Assembly (NCBI GenBank): GCA_022393335.1
Contig: JAJEKB010020083.1
Span: forward strand, 94,482 to 158,481
Length of the DNA: 64,000 bases
Source: Macrotrachela quadricornifera
Lineage: Eukaryota > Rotifera > Eurotatoria > Philodinida > Philodinidae
Direction of reading: 5' to 3'
Positions 25,980 through 37,115 of this stretch are shown piece after piece; the stretch's first letter is position 1; the number at the start of each line of letters is the position of its first letter. The notes under the pieces were generated by a model. That model had not been told where the DNA came from. It worked only from the letters and a program-made list of their open reading frames with translations, and made no database searches. The translations under genes were made by a program, and so were the position numbers.

Positions 25980-26723
25980 TCACGATATAGTTCTTGTTGT
26001 TGTTGTTGTTGATAAAAATTGATTTGTTATAAAAGTTAACAATTTCATCCATGTTAATTCATGTTTAATTGTCCATTCATTTCCATTATGATACATTAAA
26101 ATTTTTAAACATTCAAGAAATGATTCACATAATATCTACAAAACAAATTTATTTATATAAAATATATATTTTATTTTTTGAAATTCTTACATCAACATGA
26201 TCTTGTTTTATTTTATATTCAGCATGTGTTTCAGCTATACGACGAAAATATTCATTAAATATATTATCATTACTATTTGTTGGTGTTATACGTGTAACCA
26301 TAATCATAATTAATTGATCAATTTTATCTAAGATTTTATAACCATGTTGTTTATATGATTGTATCGATAATAAATTTGTATTTACACATGATTCTTCTTC
26401 ACTAAAAGTAAAATTATTTGCTTGATCATTAAGAGCAATACTTTGCCAATATTTAATTAATGTTGAATTTTTTTCTAATGCTCTAAATAAACATAAAAAT
26501 ACAAAAAAAAATTTTTTTTTTTCTATGTTTTCTTCGATTTTATCATTAATTACTTATTCATAATATCATCACCTAATTTTTTAATATTATTTTTTTTCAC
26601 AACAAGCCAAACTTCTTTTAATTTTAATCTTTCATCAATTGTAAATGTGAAATTATTATTTGTTTCTATATGTTCAGCTGGTTTTATTGCTGTTGGTGGT
26701 CCAATGGATGGTGTACATCCCAT
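25980..26723 (-). CDS. Globin with N-terminal Met-Gly-Cys acylation motif (globin X/neuroglobin-like)
   Basis: Three exons (26723-26554, 26482-26191, 26135-25980) in phase give 205 residues. The globin fold is legible: A helix LKLKEVWLVVKKNN, then YKQHGYKILDKIDQ with His103 at the distal E7 position, YFRRIAETHAEYKI with His143 at the proximal F8 position, and an H-helix region LCESFLECLKILMYHNGNEW. The protein starts MGCTPS, the N-myristoylation plus palmitoylation pattern known from membrane-attached globin X-type proteins, so plasma-membrane attachment is plausible. The E7 to F8 distance (40 residues) is longer than the about 29 of myoglobin because of an Asn/Thr/Pro-rich EF insertion. Role (oxygen sensing, redox or NO chemistry) is inferred from the family. 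Intron positions could not be compared with other globins here. Confidence 0.8.
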
Positions 26724-27361
26724 AATTTATTAGTTTATTTAAATCACTTACGTATATCAAAAAACAAAACAAAACAAAAAATGGTCATAGAAAGCTAATA
26801 GTGATATAGAGGAAAAGAAGATGGTTCATTCATTCTTTCTCTTTTTCTCTACACTATTTTTCTTTTTATAGTATTTAATTCTAAAATGGATATATAATAA
26901 TGTTTCTCATTCTTGCTTTTCATGTGATAAAAGTCATCTTTTACTATATCTTCTTCGTTTTTTTTTTCCTATTCTCATTTTTTTTTTTCTTTTATCTTGA
27001 GATATTCTAGTATAAAATGTGTAGATGAAAGTGGCTATAGATATAATCTTTTATAATATTCTTAATGCTAGACTACTTCGCTCTTTTTTTTTCTTTTCTC
27101 TTTATTAAATTAAAAAAAAAATAGACATAATTGAAGATTTATACAACAAATGAAAATATATATATATATATCAACTATCTTATTTTGTCAAATTATTTCA
27201 TAGAATTATTAATAAAAATATGTCATCAATAGAAATATATTTAAATTCAGATCCAAAAAAAAAAAAAGAAGAACGAATACAGAAAAAGAACATTGGCGCT
27301 ATATATATAAAAATATTGATAATGTTAATTTATTGCCTACTTGTTTGATTAAATATTCAAC
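26724..27361. promoter_or_regulatory. Divergent intergenic region, globin and CFAP157
   Basis: About 640 bases between two start codons pointing away from each other (globin to the left, CFAP157 to the right). It must contain both promoters or one shared one. Composition is A/T with pyrimidine tracts; no specific factor site can be named. Confidence 0.45.
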
Positions 27362-30300
27362 ATGTTATCATCAAAAAAATCGAATAAAAAAAACAATAAC
27401 AAGTTAAAAAAAAAGAAAAATGTTCATGATAAATCTTTGACAATTTTACCTACTATAACACAAGAACAAAAAGAATTTTATTTAAATGAAATTAATTCAA
27501 TAGAATTACGTTTAATTAAGTATGTTTAATTTTTTTCTATTTCACCAAGTTTTTTATAACCAGCTTGTGTAAGTTCATCACGTAAATCATCATATACAGT
27601 TGGATCTTCAATTGTACTTGGAATACGAAATGTTTTACCATTAAGTAAAGCATTTAATGTATTTCGTGCAATTTTTCCTGAACGTGTTTTTGGTAAACGT
27701 TTAACAGCAACAAATTTTTTAAATGCAGCTACAGGACCTATTTCTTGTCGAACAATATCTACGATAGCTTTTTCAATGTCTTTAGGACTTTAAAAATAAT
27801 AAAAAAAAAAGAAGAAATAATTGAGAATTCAAAAAGAAAAAAAAATTTTTTTTTCTTTAACATACTCGCTATTTTCTTCATTTTTATTTAACACAACAAA
27901 AGCGAGTGGTATTTGTCCTTTAACTTCATCATTTAAACCAATAACAGCACATTCTGATATTTTTCTAGATTCAACAATAGCTTGTTCAATATGTCCACTT
28001 GATAGACGATGTCCAGCAACATTTAATACATCATCAGCACGTGCTGATGTTTCAATAAAACCATCTTCTGTTCGTATAGCAACATCCATTGTATCATAAT
28101 AACCTGGATATTTTGTAAAATAAGTTTCATGAAAAAGTTTCTCATTTTTCCATAATGTTGAAAAACATCCTGGAGGTAATGGAAGTTTAGCTACAAGACG
28201 ACCTAATTCACTATTTGAACATTCATCTTCTTCATCTGATTGATTATTTGAAGAAAATAAATGTAAATCATAACCAGGACATGGTAATCCTGCACAACCA
28301 GGTGGACCAAGATTCTTAAAAAAAAAAAATTAAATTAAATTTTTTATTCTATCTTATTTTTCTTACTGGATGTTTTTCAAAACCTAAACAAACAGCTGTA
28401 ATAGGTGTTCCTGTTTCTGTTTGCCAATAATGATCAATAACAGGTTTTTTATGAAATATTTCTCTTGCCCATAATAATGTATCTCTATCACAATGTTCAC
28501 CAGCTACAAATAAAGCACGAAAATGATCTAATTTATATTTTGTTGAATATTTATTATCAGGATCATTTTGACGAATTACTCGTAAAGCTGTTGGAGACCA
28601 AAATGAACTAACAACTTTATGATCATGAATAAGACGAAAAAATGCTGAAGCATCTGGTGTACCAACTGGTTTTCCTTCATATATAACAGTTGTTGATCCA
28701 TTTAATAATGGACCATAACATCCATATGAATGACCAACAACCTTTAGAAAATAAAAAAAAACAAAAAGTTTTAATTAAAAAAAATAAGAAAATTTTACCC
28801 ATCCAAGATCTGCAGCAGACCACCAAACTTCTCCAGGATGAATATTATATAAATATTTCATTGTCCATTGTAATGCTACAGCATAGCCACCAGTTGGACG
28901 AACAATAGCTTTTGGAGTACCCGTTGTACCTTAAATTAATTTCATTTTATTATTTTTTAATAAAATCATTATTAAATTTTTTACCTGATGTATAAAGCAA
29001 ATAAAGTGGATGATCTGCATCAACAGATTCACAATCACAATTATTCTGTCCACTAGCCATAACATCATTCCAATCTCGATCTCTTCCAGATATTAAATCA
29101 GCTGATTTTTCTTCTGGTCGATTAAATATAATACATTTTAATGAATCATTATTTATCCCACTTTTTTTAATAGCTTCATCAACAATTGTTTTATAATTAA
29201 TTGTACGTTGAGGTTCAAAACCAACATTTACTTAAAACAAATAAAAATATTTCTAATTAAATTATTTTATTTCCTTACCAGAAATTAAAACTTTAGGTTC
29301 TGAATGTTTTATTCTAACAGATAATTCACTAGCACTAAAACCACCAAATACAAGATTATGTATAGCACCAATACGAGCACAAGCTAACATTGCAACAATA
29401 GCTTCTGGTATCATTGGCATATAAATTAATACGACATCACCTTTTTTAACATTATATTTTTGACTTAAAACATTAGCTAATCTTTTAACTTCTTTAAGAA
29501 GTTCTGTATATGTTACATGAGATATTTTACCAGTCATAGCTGAATCATGTATAATAGCTGTTTGATCACCACGTTTTGAAATATGACGATCAAGACAATT
29601 ATATGACATATTAAGTTGTCCACCTTGGTACCAATGAGGTTTAACAAGATTATTTTTATCATGAACTTTGTTCCATTTTCCAAACCAAGAAATTTTTTGA
29701 GCTTGTTCACTCCAAAATTTATCTGGATGTTCAATACTTGATCGATATACACTTGCATAACTTGAACTACGACGAATAAATATTCGATACATTATATTAA
29801 AAAAAAAAATCTAAAGCAAAAAATAAATTAAAGCATGATTTTTCTTTTTTAGATATCAAAAACGATGTGATGAACTTGAATTAATGTGTCGTTCATATGG
29901 TGATCAATTTGAAATATTACTTAAAGATAAATCTGATATATCAACTTATTTAAAAAAACAACTTGAAGTACGTAATGAACAAGTATTTGATTTAAATGAT
30001 CGTTTAATTGGTTTACAACAAGCAAAAGATAATGAAAAAGATTTATTTGAAAAAACTTTACAAGATCTTAAAGAAAAATCTCAATTAGAAATTGAAAAAC
30101 TTGAAAATGATAATATGTTACTTAGTAATTATTAAATTATATTTATAAATAAATATTTATTTTTTTTCATTTTTTTTCTTAAGAAACACGTTTACTTGCT
30201 TTAGAAGAATTTAAATATCAACGTCAAACAATGGAAAAAACAATAGATGAATTAAAAAATTTAATTTTAAAAAAAGAAGATGCTTATAAAAAATCTTTAG

Positions 30301-32358
30301 AACAAATGGAAATTGCTTTAATTATTTTTAAAAATAGGTTTATTTATTATTCAAATAATATTTTATTTTTTTTTATTTTCCTTAGATTAAAAAATGAAGC
30401 TATACAATATTTAAATGATTTAGCTATTGAATTTCATCATAATACAAATAATCAAATATCAAATACAATAAAACGTGTTATACATGAAAATTTTTATTTA
30501 AATAATCAAATTGATTATTTATCAAATCAATTAGAAAAATCTATTGAAATTAATCAAAAATATACAAAAGATAATCAACATTTAACAAGAACTATTTCAA
30601 TTTTAGAAGATGTACAAATACAAGCAGCAAAAAAATATTTAACAACAGAAAATGTAACAGAAACTAACATGATTTTTTTTCTTCTTATTTTATATTTATT
30701 TAGATTATACAAATATTATCTAATAAATTAAAACAATGTAAAGAACAAAAGAATAATACTATTAATCAAATGATTATACCTACTCAAACCATAGATAGAC
30801 AATCGTAAGTTTTTAAAAAAAAAGAAAAGATTATTTTTTGATATGTTGTTCTATTAAATAGATTTATTCATGAAGAAAAATCTAGTCAACAAAAAGAGGA
30901 ATCTATTGAAATAAAAAATTTTAAAGAAGAAAATTATATATTAAAAAATATTATTCATCAAGCAGCAATATCAATTGCTGATGTTGTACAAGTATATTTA
31001 AAATATTATTACTATTTACAGAATACGAGAAATATGATAACGATAAGATAACAAATCTTTGTTATTTATATATAAGGTCAAAAATCTCGATATACATGAA
31101 AAACAAAATATCTATGTGAGAGAAAGCATACATTGAGTTTCATATTTCAAAAATAATCGAAATGAGTACAGTTATAAGGTTACTTTATTGTTTAGACAAT
31201 CTAGGTTGAATGATTTTGTATATACTTTACCATAATATCGACCAATCAGAAAATGAATAAGACGAATTTTTCATGGGTTAAAAATGATATTCTGTTTTTC
31301 AATTTAAAAGAATGAATTGTTTTATAAAACATCTTAAATACTGAAAATTAGGTACTTCATCAGATCAACGACACAGCGGCATCATATTCTTTGATACCCT
31401 CATATTGATGTGCCTTGTAGATTCAACCAATGGTGCAAGAGTGTCGTTTATCCGAAGAAGAACCGAAAGTTAATTTATGAAATACAGCGACATTTCGTAT
31501 ATATTTCTATTGGATACAAACAAGCAAAATTTCATACATACCTTCCTAATAAAATGCTAATTATATACGACTTATGTGAACAAAGGGATCCAGGTTAAAT
31601 TCCTACATTTTTCAATTATGTAGAACAATAAATGTAAACAACCATATCTAACTTACTAAACAACAAATCTGAATAATTTTCTTAAGCAAAAAAGAAATCA
31701 AATTTTTCAAATATAATTAATGAAACATAAAAATAATTTTTTTCTGAAAATAAGAAAAATATTAATCATATAATTCATGTCTATTTAACATATAATAAAA
31801 TGGAAAAAAAATATATCATTCGATTATAACTAATCGACGTAATAGCAAACTTACCAACTTACAAAAAATAAAGTATGCATGTAATACTTCATACCGTCTA
31901 TTCTTTTTTATTTCTCTCTCGATATGAATGAGCATATATATATATATATATGATATATAAAATACGGTCATCCAGTCCAAACAATATTTGTACTTGCATA
32001 ATATATTGTAATAAATGTGATCTATATTTCTCTAATATACTAAGGGTCAACATGATAATAATGATACAGTAAAAATTGAACAACGTAATGAAATGCTTGA
32101 ACAATTATTATCACTTCTTTTAACATCACATCATTTGGAACATAATGGTTTATTATTTAAAAACCAATCACCTTTTTCCAAAGGAATTTTTCCTGGATCA
32201 AGATTAGGTCTACATCGAATGTAAATATTAATATTTTTTAATTTATATATATATTTTTTTTTTTTCTTCTTAGTCAAACAGATTCATTAATAAAAACTAA
32301 TACTCATTATTGTCTTGGTGATTTAGGAATTGTACCATCAAATATAAAAAAAACTTAA
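27362..32358 (+). CDS. CFAP157: CFAP157, cilia and flagella associated coiled-coil protein
   Basis: Eight exons (27362-27519, 29853-30124, 30184-30337, 30386-30653, 30704-30804, 30862-30991, 32045-32220, 32274-32358) close in phase to 447 residues. The N-terminus is Lys/Asn-rich (KKSNKKNNNKLKKKK), then a long coiled coil. The stretch RLIKYQKRCDELEL followed by FDLNDRLIGLQQAKDNEKD and LAIEFHHNTNNQISNTIKR matches the remembered CFAP157 pattern (DLNDQLIGLQQAKESEKD; ATEFRK). In mammals the protein is needed for sperm flagellum formation and acts at basal bodies/axonemes; a role in rotifer cilia is inferred. Intron 1 (2,333 bases) holds the whole ACSS3-like gene on the opposite strand, and intron 6 is about 1.05 kb. 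Codon use is very A/T-biased, like its neighbours. Confidence 0.9.
27526..29792 (-). CDS. ACSS3: Acyl-CoA synthetase, ACSS3 (acetyl/propionyl-CoA) type
   Basis: Six exons (29792-29279, 29230-28985, 28929-28799, 28741-28367, 28314-27866, 27787-27526) close in phase to 658 residues. The N-terminus MYRIFIRRSSSYASVYR is basic, Ser/Tyr-rich and lacks acidic residues, as expected of a mitochondrial presequence. Then the acetyl-CoA synthetase N-domain (FWSEQAQKISWF), the adenylate core with the P-loop-like YTSGTTGTPK (251-260), DHYWQTETGTPI, YYDTMD, the hinge region VLNVAGHRLSSGHIEQAI and the C-terminal PKTRSGK with catalytic Lys610. Order and spacing follow vertebrate ACSS3, which prefers propionate in the matrix. 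The reaction is carboxylate + ATP + CoA to acyl-CoA + AMP + PPi. The gene sits wholly inside CFAP157 intron 1; its stop is 7 bases from the CFAP157 exon 1 border. Substrate preference is inferred. Confidence 0.93.
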
Positions 32359-32443
32359 TGAAAAACTTTGTTTTATTTTGCTGTAATTTCCTTGTTTTTT
32401 TTTTAATAATAATAAAAAAAGCGCTTAATTTTCATCAATCATT

Positions 32444-33463
32444 ATGTCATTTCTAATTAAACGACATAAACGATCTTTTAATACAAATACAAATACTGAA
32501 ACAACAGTAACAAGTGATAGTAGTACAACAAATTTATCAAATAGAAGTTTAACTGATGATAATCAATCAGTATTAAGTGATAATTATACAAAACCAGTTC
32601 GTCATTTATTTCTTGTTCGTCATGGTCAATATCAACGACGACGTACACAATCTGATGGACATTTAACATTTAAAGGACAAAAACAAGCTTGGTATGCAGC
32701 TAATTTTCTTATATCACAATTACCTGATAATGTTTTATTTGATTCATTAACACATTCTGATAGTAAAAAAAAAAGAAAAAGAATTTTATAATTAAAATTA
32801 AAAAAAAAATATTTTTTTTCATTTATTCTTTAAGTGATTCGAACACGTGAAACAGCAACAATTATATATAAACAATTAAAATTAATGAAAAAAATTGATA
32901 TAGAATATTTTTCAATTGATACTGATTTTCGTGAACAAAATTTATTATTAAGTTTTTTAATTGAAGGTATATGTGTGTTTTTTTAATTAATAAAAAAAAA
33001 AGAAACATCTTTCATATAATTTAAGGTAATTGGCATGCATTAAAACGTGATTATTTTCGTTTAAAAAAACATTCTAGAACAACATTTGAAATAATAATTG
33101 CACATAGAAATATAATTGCTCATTGTATTGAATTACTTACAATGATTCAACCAGATAAATCTATTGCATTTAATGCTTCAATTACAGTTAAAAGATATTT
33201 TTTTATTATTATTATTTTATTTCTATTCTTCTCTTTTTTTTTATATTTAGCATATTATTGTTAATCAAACAAATGTTATTGTTGATTATGCATATAAACA
33301 TGATTTTATTCCAATTGAACTTTTAACAATGTGGGAAATATATCTTCCAATAGGACAATCACGTATAAATGAACGTAAATATATTCATATTGATGTAAAT
33401 GGTGTAAAAGGTACACAAAGAGAAGGTTGTTGTATACGTTTATTTATTTCATGTCTTCGTTAA
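32444..33463 (+). CDS. PGAM5: PGAM5-like histidine-phosphatase-fold Ser/Thr phosphatase
   Basis: Four exons (32444-32762, 32835-32966, 33026-33186, 33251-33463) in phase give 274 residues against about 289 in human PGAM5. The histidine phosphatase signature LVRHGQYQ holds the phospho-acceptor His60 and IIIAHRNII holds the second catalytic His177. Between them SLTHSD|MIRTRETA and near the end NASITHIIVNQTNVIVDYAY with DFIP match PGAM5 better than glycolytic PGAM. Family members dephosphorylate proteins at the mitochondrial outer/inner membrane. The N-terminal 50 residues are basic then Ser/Thr/Asn-rich, and the obvious N-terminal membrane helix of vertebrate PGAM5 is absent, so location is uncertain. 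It starts 85 bases after the CFAP157 stop on the same strand and ends 34 bases from the convergent BCS1 stop. Confidence 0.87.
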
Positions 33464-33497
33464 ACCAAATGAAAAAAAAAAGATATATTTATTTCAA

Positions 33498-36018
33498 TTA
33501 TAAAGAATATAATTGATTAATATAATCGAAAATATGTTTTATTGATTGTTTATTATGCATAAAAAATCCTTGTAATTGTGCTGCACTTAATTCTTTTGTA
33601 TAATTATTTGTTACATCTTTTATATGATTAAGAAATTGTTTAATTTCATCATGAGTTAATTCAGGATAAAAACGAATTAACATATGTTCAACTTGATAAG
33701 GAGTTAATGGACCTATAAATTGTTTAAAATCAACGCGACCAGGACGAATAAGTGCAGGATCAAGACTAAATTAAAAAAGAATTTTTATTGTTTATTTAAT
33801 TAAGCTGTATGTTTCTCTGCTTTTTGAATATTTCTGCAAAAATTTTCTAATTATCTATTTGCTAAATATTTTTATGGTAGAAATTGGTTTTCAGTACTTT
33901 GGGCAGATAGTCAGTAACTTCTGTTGGATAGTTTTTTTCTTATAAACCTCGCAGATAGACTAGGACTAATATTGAAGCTGAAGTCAAACTTGGCGACTGC
34001 AATGAGACATTAAATTATCTTTTTATAAAACTATGTCGTAGCTTACTATATTTTTTTGAAATTTAGCGTAAAAAGTATTTCATTAATGATTAATTGTCTT
34101 CGAGAGCAAAATTTTGTTATCTATTTGACTTTTCAACTGTCACATTTATGAAAAATTTAAACCCTTTTCATTCTCGGAAATTATTGACAACCATGGAAGA
34201 GAAAGATCTGTCATATTTTCTAGTACAAAATTAACGCGACAAAATTAACGCGACACATACTTTACAAAATTAACGCGACACATACTTTTGATAGATATTT
34301 TCATTAATGTCTAATGACAAAAGATATGAATTTTTCAGATATTTTTTTCATCTATAGAGCTTTTTAGGGCTCTTTCCGCTGATCATTTTGGTAAAAAGCA
34401 TATTCAAACTTACTGAATAAATAACGGACCTTGGCTCAGAATATTCAAAAATCTGACTTACTACTCAGCAGTGGTCACGAGCAGTCGTAAGTTTTGAGTA
34501 TTTTGACTGTAATGTCATTATTTATTTAGTAAGTTTGAATATATTATCTACCAAAATGATCAGCGCAAAGCTCTATAGACGAAAAAATTTCTGAAAAACT
34601 CACATCTTTTGTAATTGGCCGTTAATGAAAATATCTTTAAAAAATATGTGTCGCGTTAATTCTGTCCCCGGTAGTTTGTATTACTTTTCGCAAAAAATCT
34701 ACTTGCAAAATTTGATATAAATTCAATTGAAGCTATAAAAATCTATATTTTATCCAATTGTATCAAGTCAAGAAAGGTTTTGAGGTTCAATATTAATACA
34801 ACAAGCTGAATAAAAATAATATAATCAATCTATAAGTAATACCGTTCAATAAAATTTGTTGTCATAAATATAATTCGACCTTCAGTTGAAATAACTCCAT
34901 CAAGTGCATTTAATAAACCACTTAATGTTAATGGTTTCATACCTTGATATCGTATATGATCTTTAAATAAAAATCAATTTATATATATATATATTTTAAA
35001 ATAAAAAAAAAAACTAATTTAGTTTTAATTATTAACCTTCTTTTTCATAATGTCTACCAACTGTTGCAGCATCAATATCTTCTAATAAAATAATACTTTC
35101 TTCAGGTACATTACTTAATAATTGTTGTAAACGATCATCAGTCATTGTACCTTGACTTAAATTAAGTGTACTAATACTTAAATCAAAATGTCCTAAAGTA
35201 AAAATTTCAAAAATTGAATAAATTTAAAAAAAACAAAAAAAACCTGCTAAAGCCATAATAGCAGATGTTTTTCCTGAACCAGGTGGTCCATATAGAAGAT
35301 AACCACGTCGATAAGGTATACCACGATCAATATACCAATGAGGATGTGAAAGAAAATGTTCAACATCAGTTATTAAATTTTGAAGAATTCCTTTATCAAG
35401 TATAACGGAATTCAATGGTCTTTTACGTCTTGGATGACCAAAAACACGCCATTCATTAACTAAACTAATTTTGTTATTGATATTAAATTTGTTCTTTCAC
35501 TCACTTGTTGGAATATAAACAAGTGTTTTTCCTTCATTAGCTAATAATGCTGCATCACGAGCTTTTTCTAACATATCTATATAAATTTGTCGATCTTGTC
35601 CAAATGCTGTTAATTGTACAGATTCAAATGGTACACCTGAATTAATCATTTGTTCACGTGTACGTTCAACTTTAATAAATTTTCCTTTATAACGAAAATA
35701 ATGTGTACCAACTGATGGAACAAATGTATATGATGCTTGTATACGTGATGATGGATCATCATTTTTTATTAATGTTGTACGAGCACTTAAATGACGACTT
35801 GAATCACGTAATTGATGTGATATCCATTGTAATAACCATGTATAACTTATATCATTATTTGGTACTTCAAGTGTTATCATAAATTGACGACGAAAATATA
35901 TTAAACCATATTGAGATGAACGACGAAGTACAGCTAATGCTGTACCAATACCAATTAAACCAGCACCAGCACCAAAGTATGGATTTGATGAAAGTGATGC
36001 TAATAAATCTGACAACAT
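33498..36018 (-). CDS. BCS1L: BCS1, mitochondrial AAA chaperone for complex III assembly
   Basis: Five exons (36018-35505, 35459-35244, 35192-35037, 34960-34843, 33765-33498) close to 423 residues, matching the family's about 420. Residues about 15-35 ([20 protein letters not shown]) form the N-terminal membrane helix, followed by the BCS1-specific import and middle region ([23 protein letters not shown]). The AAA core shows Walker A GPPGSGKT with Lys235, Walker [10 protein letters not shown] ending Asp284, sensor 1 [11 protein letters not shown], and the Arg-finger segment [12 protein letters not shown]. It moves the folded Rieske Fe-S protein across the inner membrane in complex III maturation. 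The first three introns are 45-76 bases; intron 4 is about 1.08 kb because it contains an inverted-repeat element. Its 3' end converges on the PGAM5-like gene with 34 bases between stops. Confidence 0.95.
34231..34672. repeat. Foldback element in BCS1 intron 4
   Basis: Inverted arms of about 200 bases: left parts such as ATTAACGCGACACATAC, AGATATTTTCATTAA, TCTATAGAGCTTT, GCTGATCATTTTGGTA and ATTCAAACTTACT recur inverted between about 34500 and 34672. The left terminus has three partial copies of ACAAAATTAACGCGACA in tandem, while the right terminus ends in a single copy preceded by CTACCGGGGACAG when inverted. The CG-containing terminal motif is unusual in this AT-rich DNA. Likely a Tc1/mariner-like MITE with a rearranged left end. 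Confidence 0.7.
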
Positions 36019-36744
36019 TTTATGAATATCAGATTATAAAAATGAAAAACAAGAAGTCTTTCGTCATACAATTGTAGTTATTTATATTTGGTGAAGATAA
36101 GTATATGATTGAATAATCTATCTGCCAATAGAATAGTACCAAAGGAAAAAAAGTTTTAGTAGAGAACTTTTACCATCAATATGGCTGTTCTAGTAGAATG
36201 TGTATGACGATGTTCACAAGTATTAATAACTATAGACGTTTTTGAATACAAACTTATGTATTTTATTATAAATTTTGCATTTTTTTTTTCGGATTAATTA
36301 AGAAGAATAAAGAGTGATTTCAAAATTCTATCTAATCTAAGATATGAAATAATTCAATCGAAAATTTTGGACAGACATTTTTTCATTCAAATAAATATTA
36401 CAGTATTATAGATTCAAACAAAACCCAATAAAACTATACAAAAAAAAAACATTTTGAATTTTTTATGATTATTTATTGAATGTGAACAAAAAAGTATACT
36501 ATAAAATAAGAAAACAAATGAATGAATGTTGAAGAATTCAAGAAGAAAGAGTGAAAAAGAATATTGTATTCGTCTTTTTGAGAGATAATGATTTTTAAGA
36601 ATGTAGTGACATATTGACAGTAATTGTACCGATGAACTTTTTTTCAATGTTGCCATCAAACCGTATCGTTCCTTTCTCTTGCTTCTTATAGCATCTTAAG
36701 GGTAAGGATGAAAGTTGAATATTTCCGCCATATTTTGATCTAAT
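36019..36744. other. Upstream flank of BCS1
   Basis: Promoter-side DNA of BCS1. The open frame at 36414-36659 (-) is Phe/Leu/Ile/Ser noise. No other signal. Confidence 0.4.
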
Positions 36745-37115
36745 AGGCTAAGATTTTTATCGCCGATAGGGGGGTGTTCAGAGCTCATTGTCATAATAAA
36801 AGCATTGGTAAAAACTGTTTTTTTAAGTACTATAACTAGATTTAATAAAAAACTATAATCTTTCAGAGATTATAAAAACCGATATTGTAATCATCTCAGT
36901 AAATTCATTCGGTTTTATGGCTAGGAATTTCAGCGTACAAAGAGTAATAAATCGAATAAATATATTGGTTTTTTTATAGCCTATGAAAGGTTATAGTTCT
37001 TTGTTGAAGTTAGTTGTAGTACTTAAGAAATAGTTTTTATCAATGCTTCTCTTATGATTATGAGCTATGATTATTCCTCTATCAGTGATAAAAATATCAG
37101 TCCATTCGTTCAAAA
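36745..37115. repeat. Foldback element (about 370 bases)
   Basis: Arms of about 150 bases. The left contains TTTTTATCGCCGATAG, GAGCTCATTGTCATAA, AAGCATTGGTAAAAACT, TTAAGTACTATAACTA and AACTATAATCTTTCA; their inverted, moderately diverged counterparts run from about 36965 to 37115. The centre is near 36900-36960. Non-coding, no confident target duplication. Confidence 0.65.

Noticed and set aside
31410..31598. 62-codon frame inside CFAP157 intron 6
   Set aside because: Open by chance, no motif; flanking CFAP157 exons join in phase without it.
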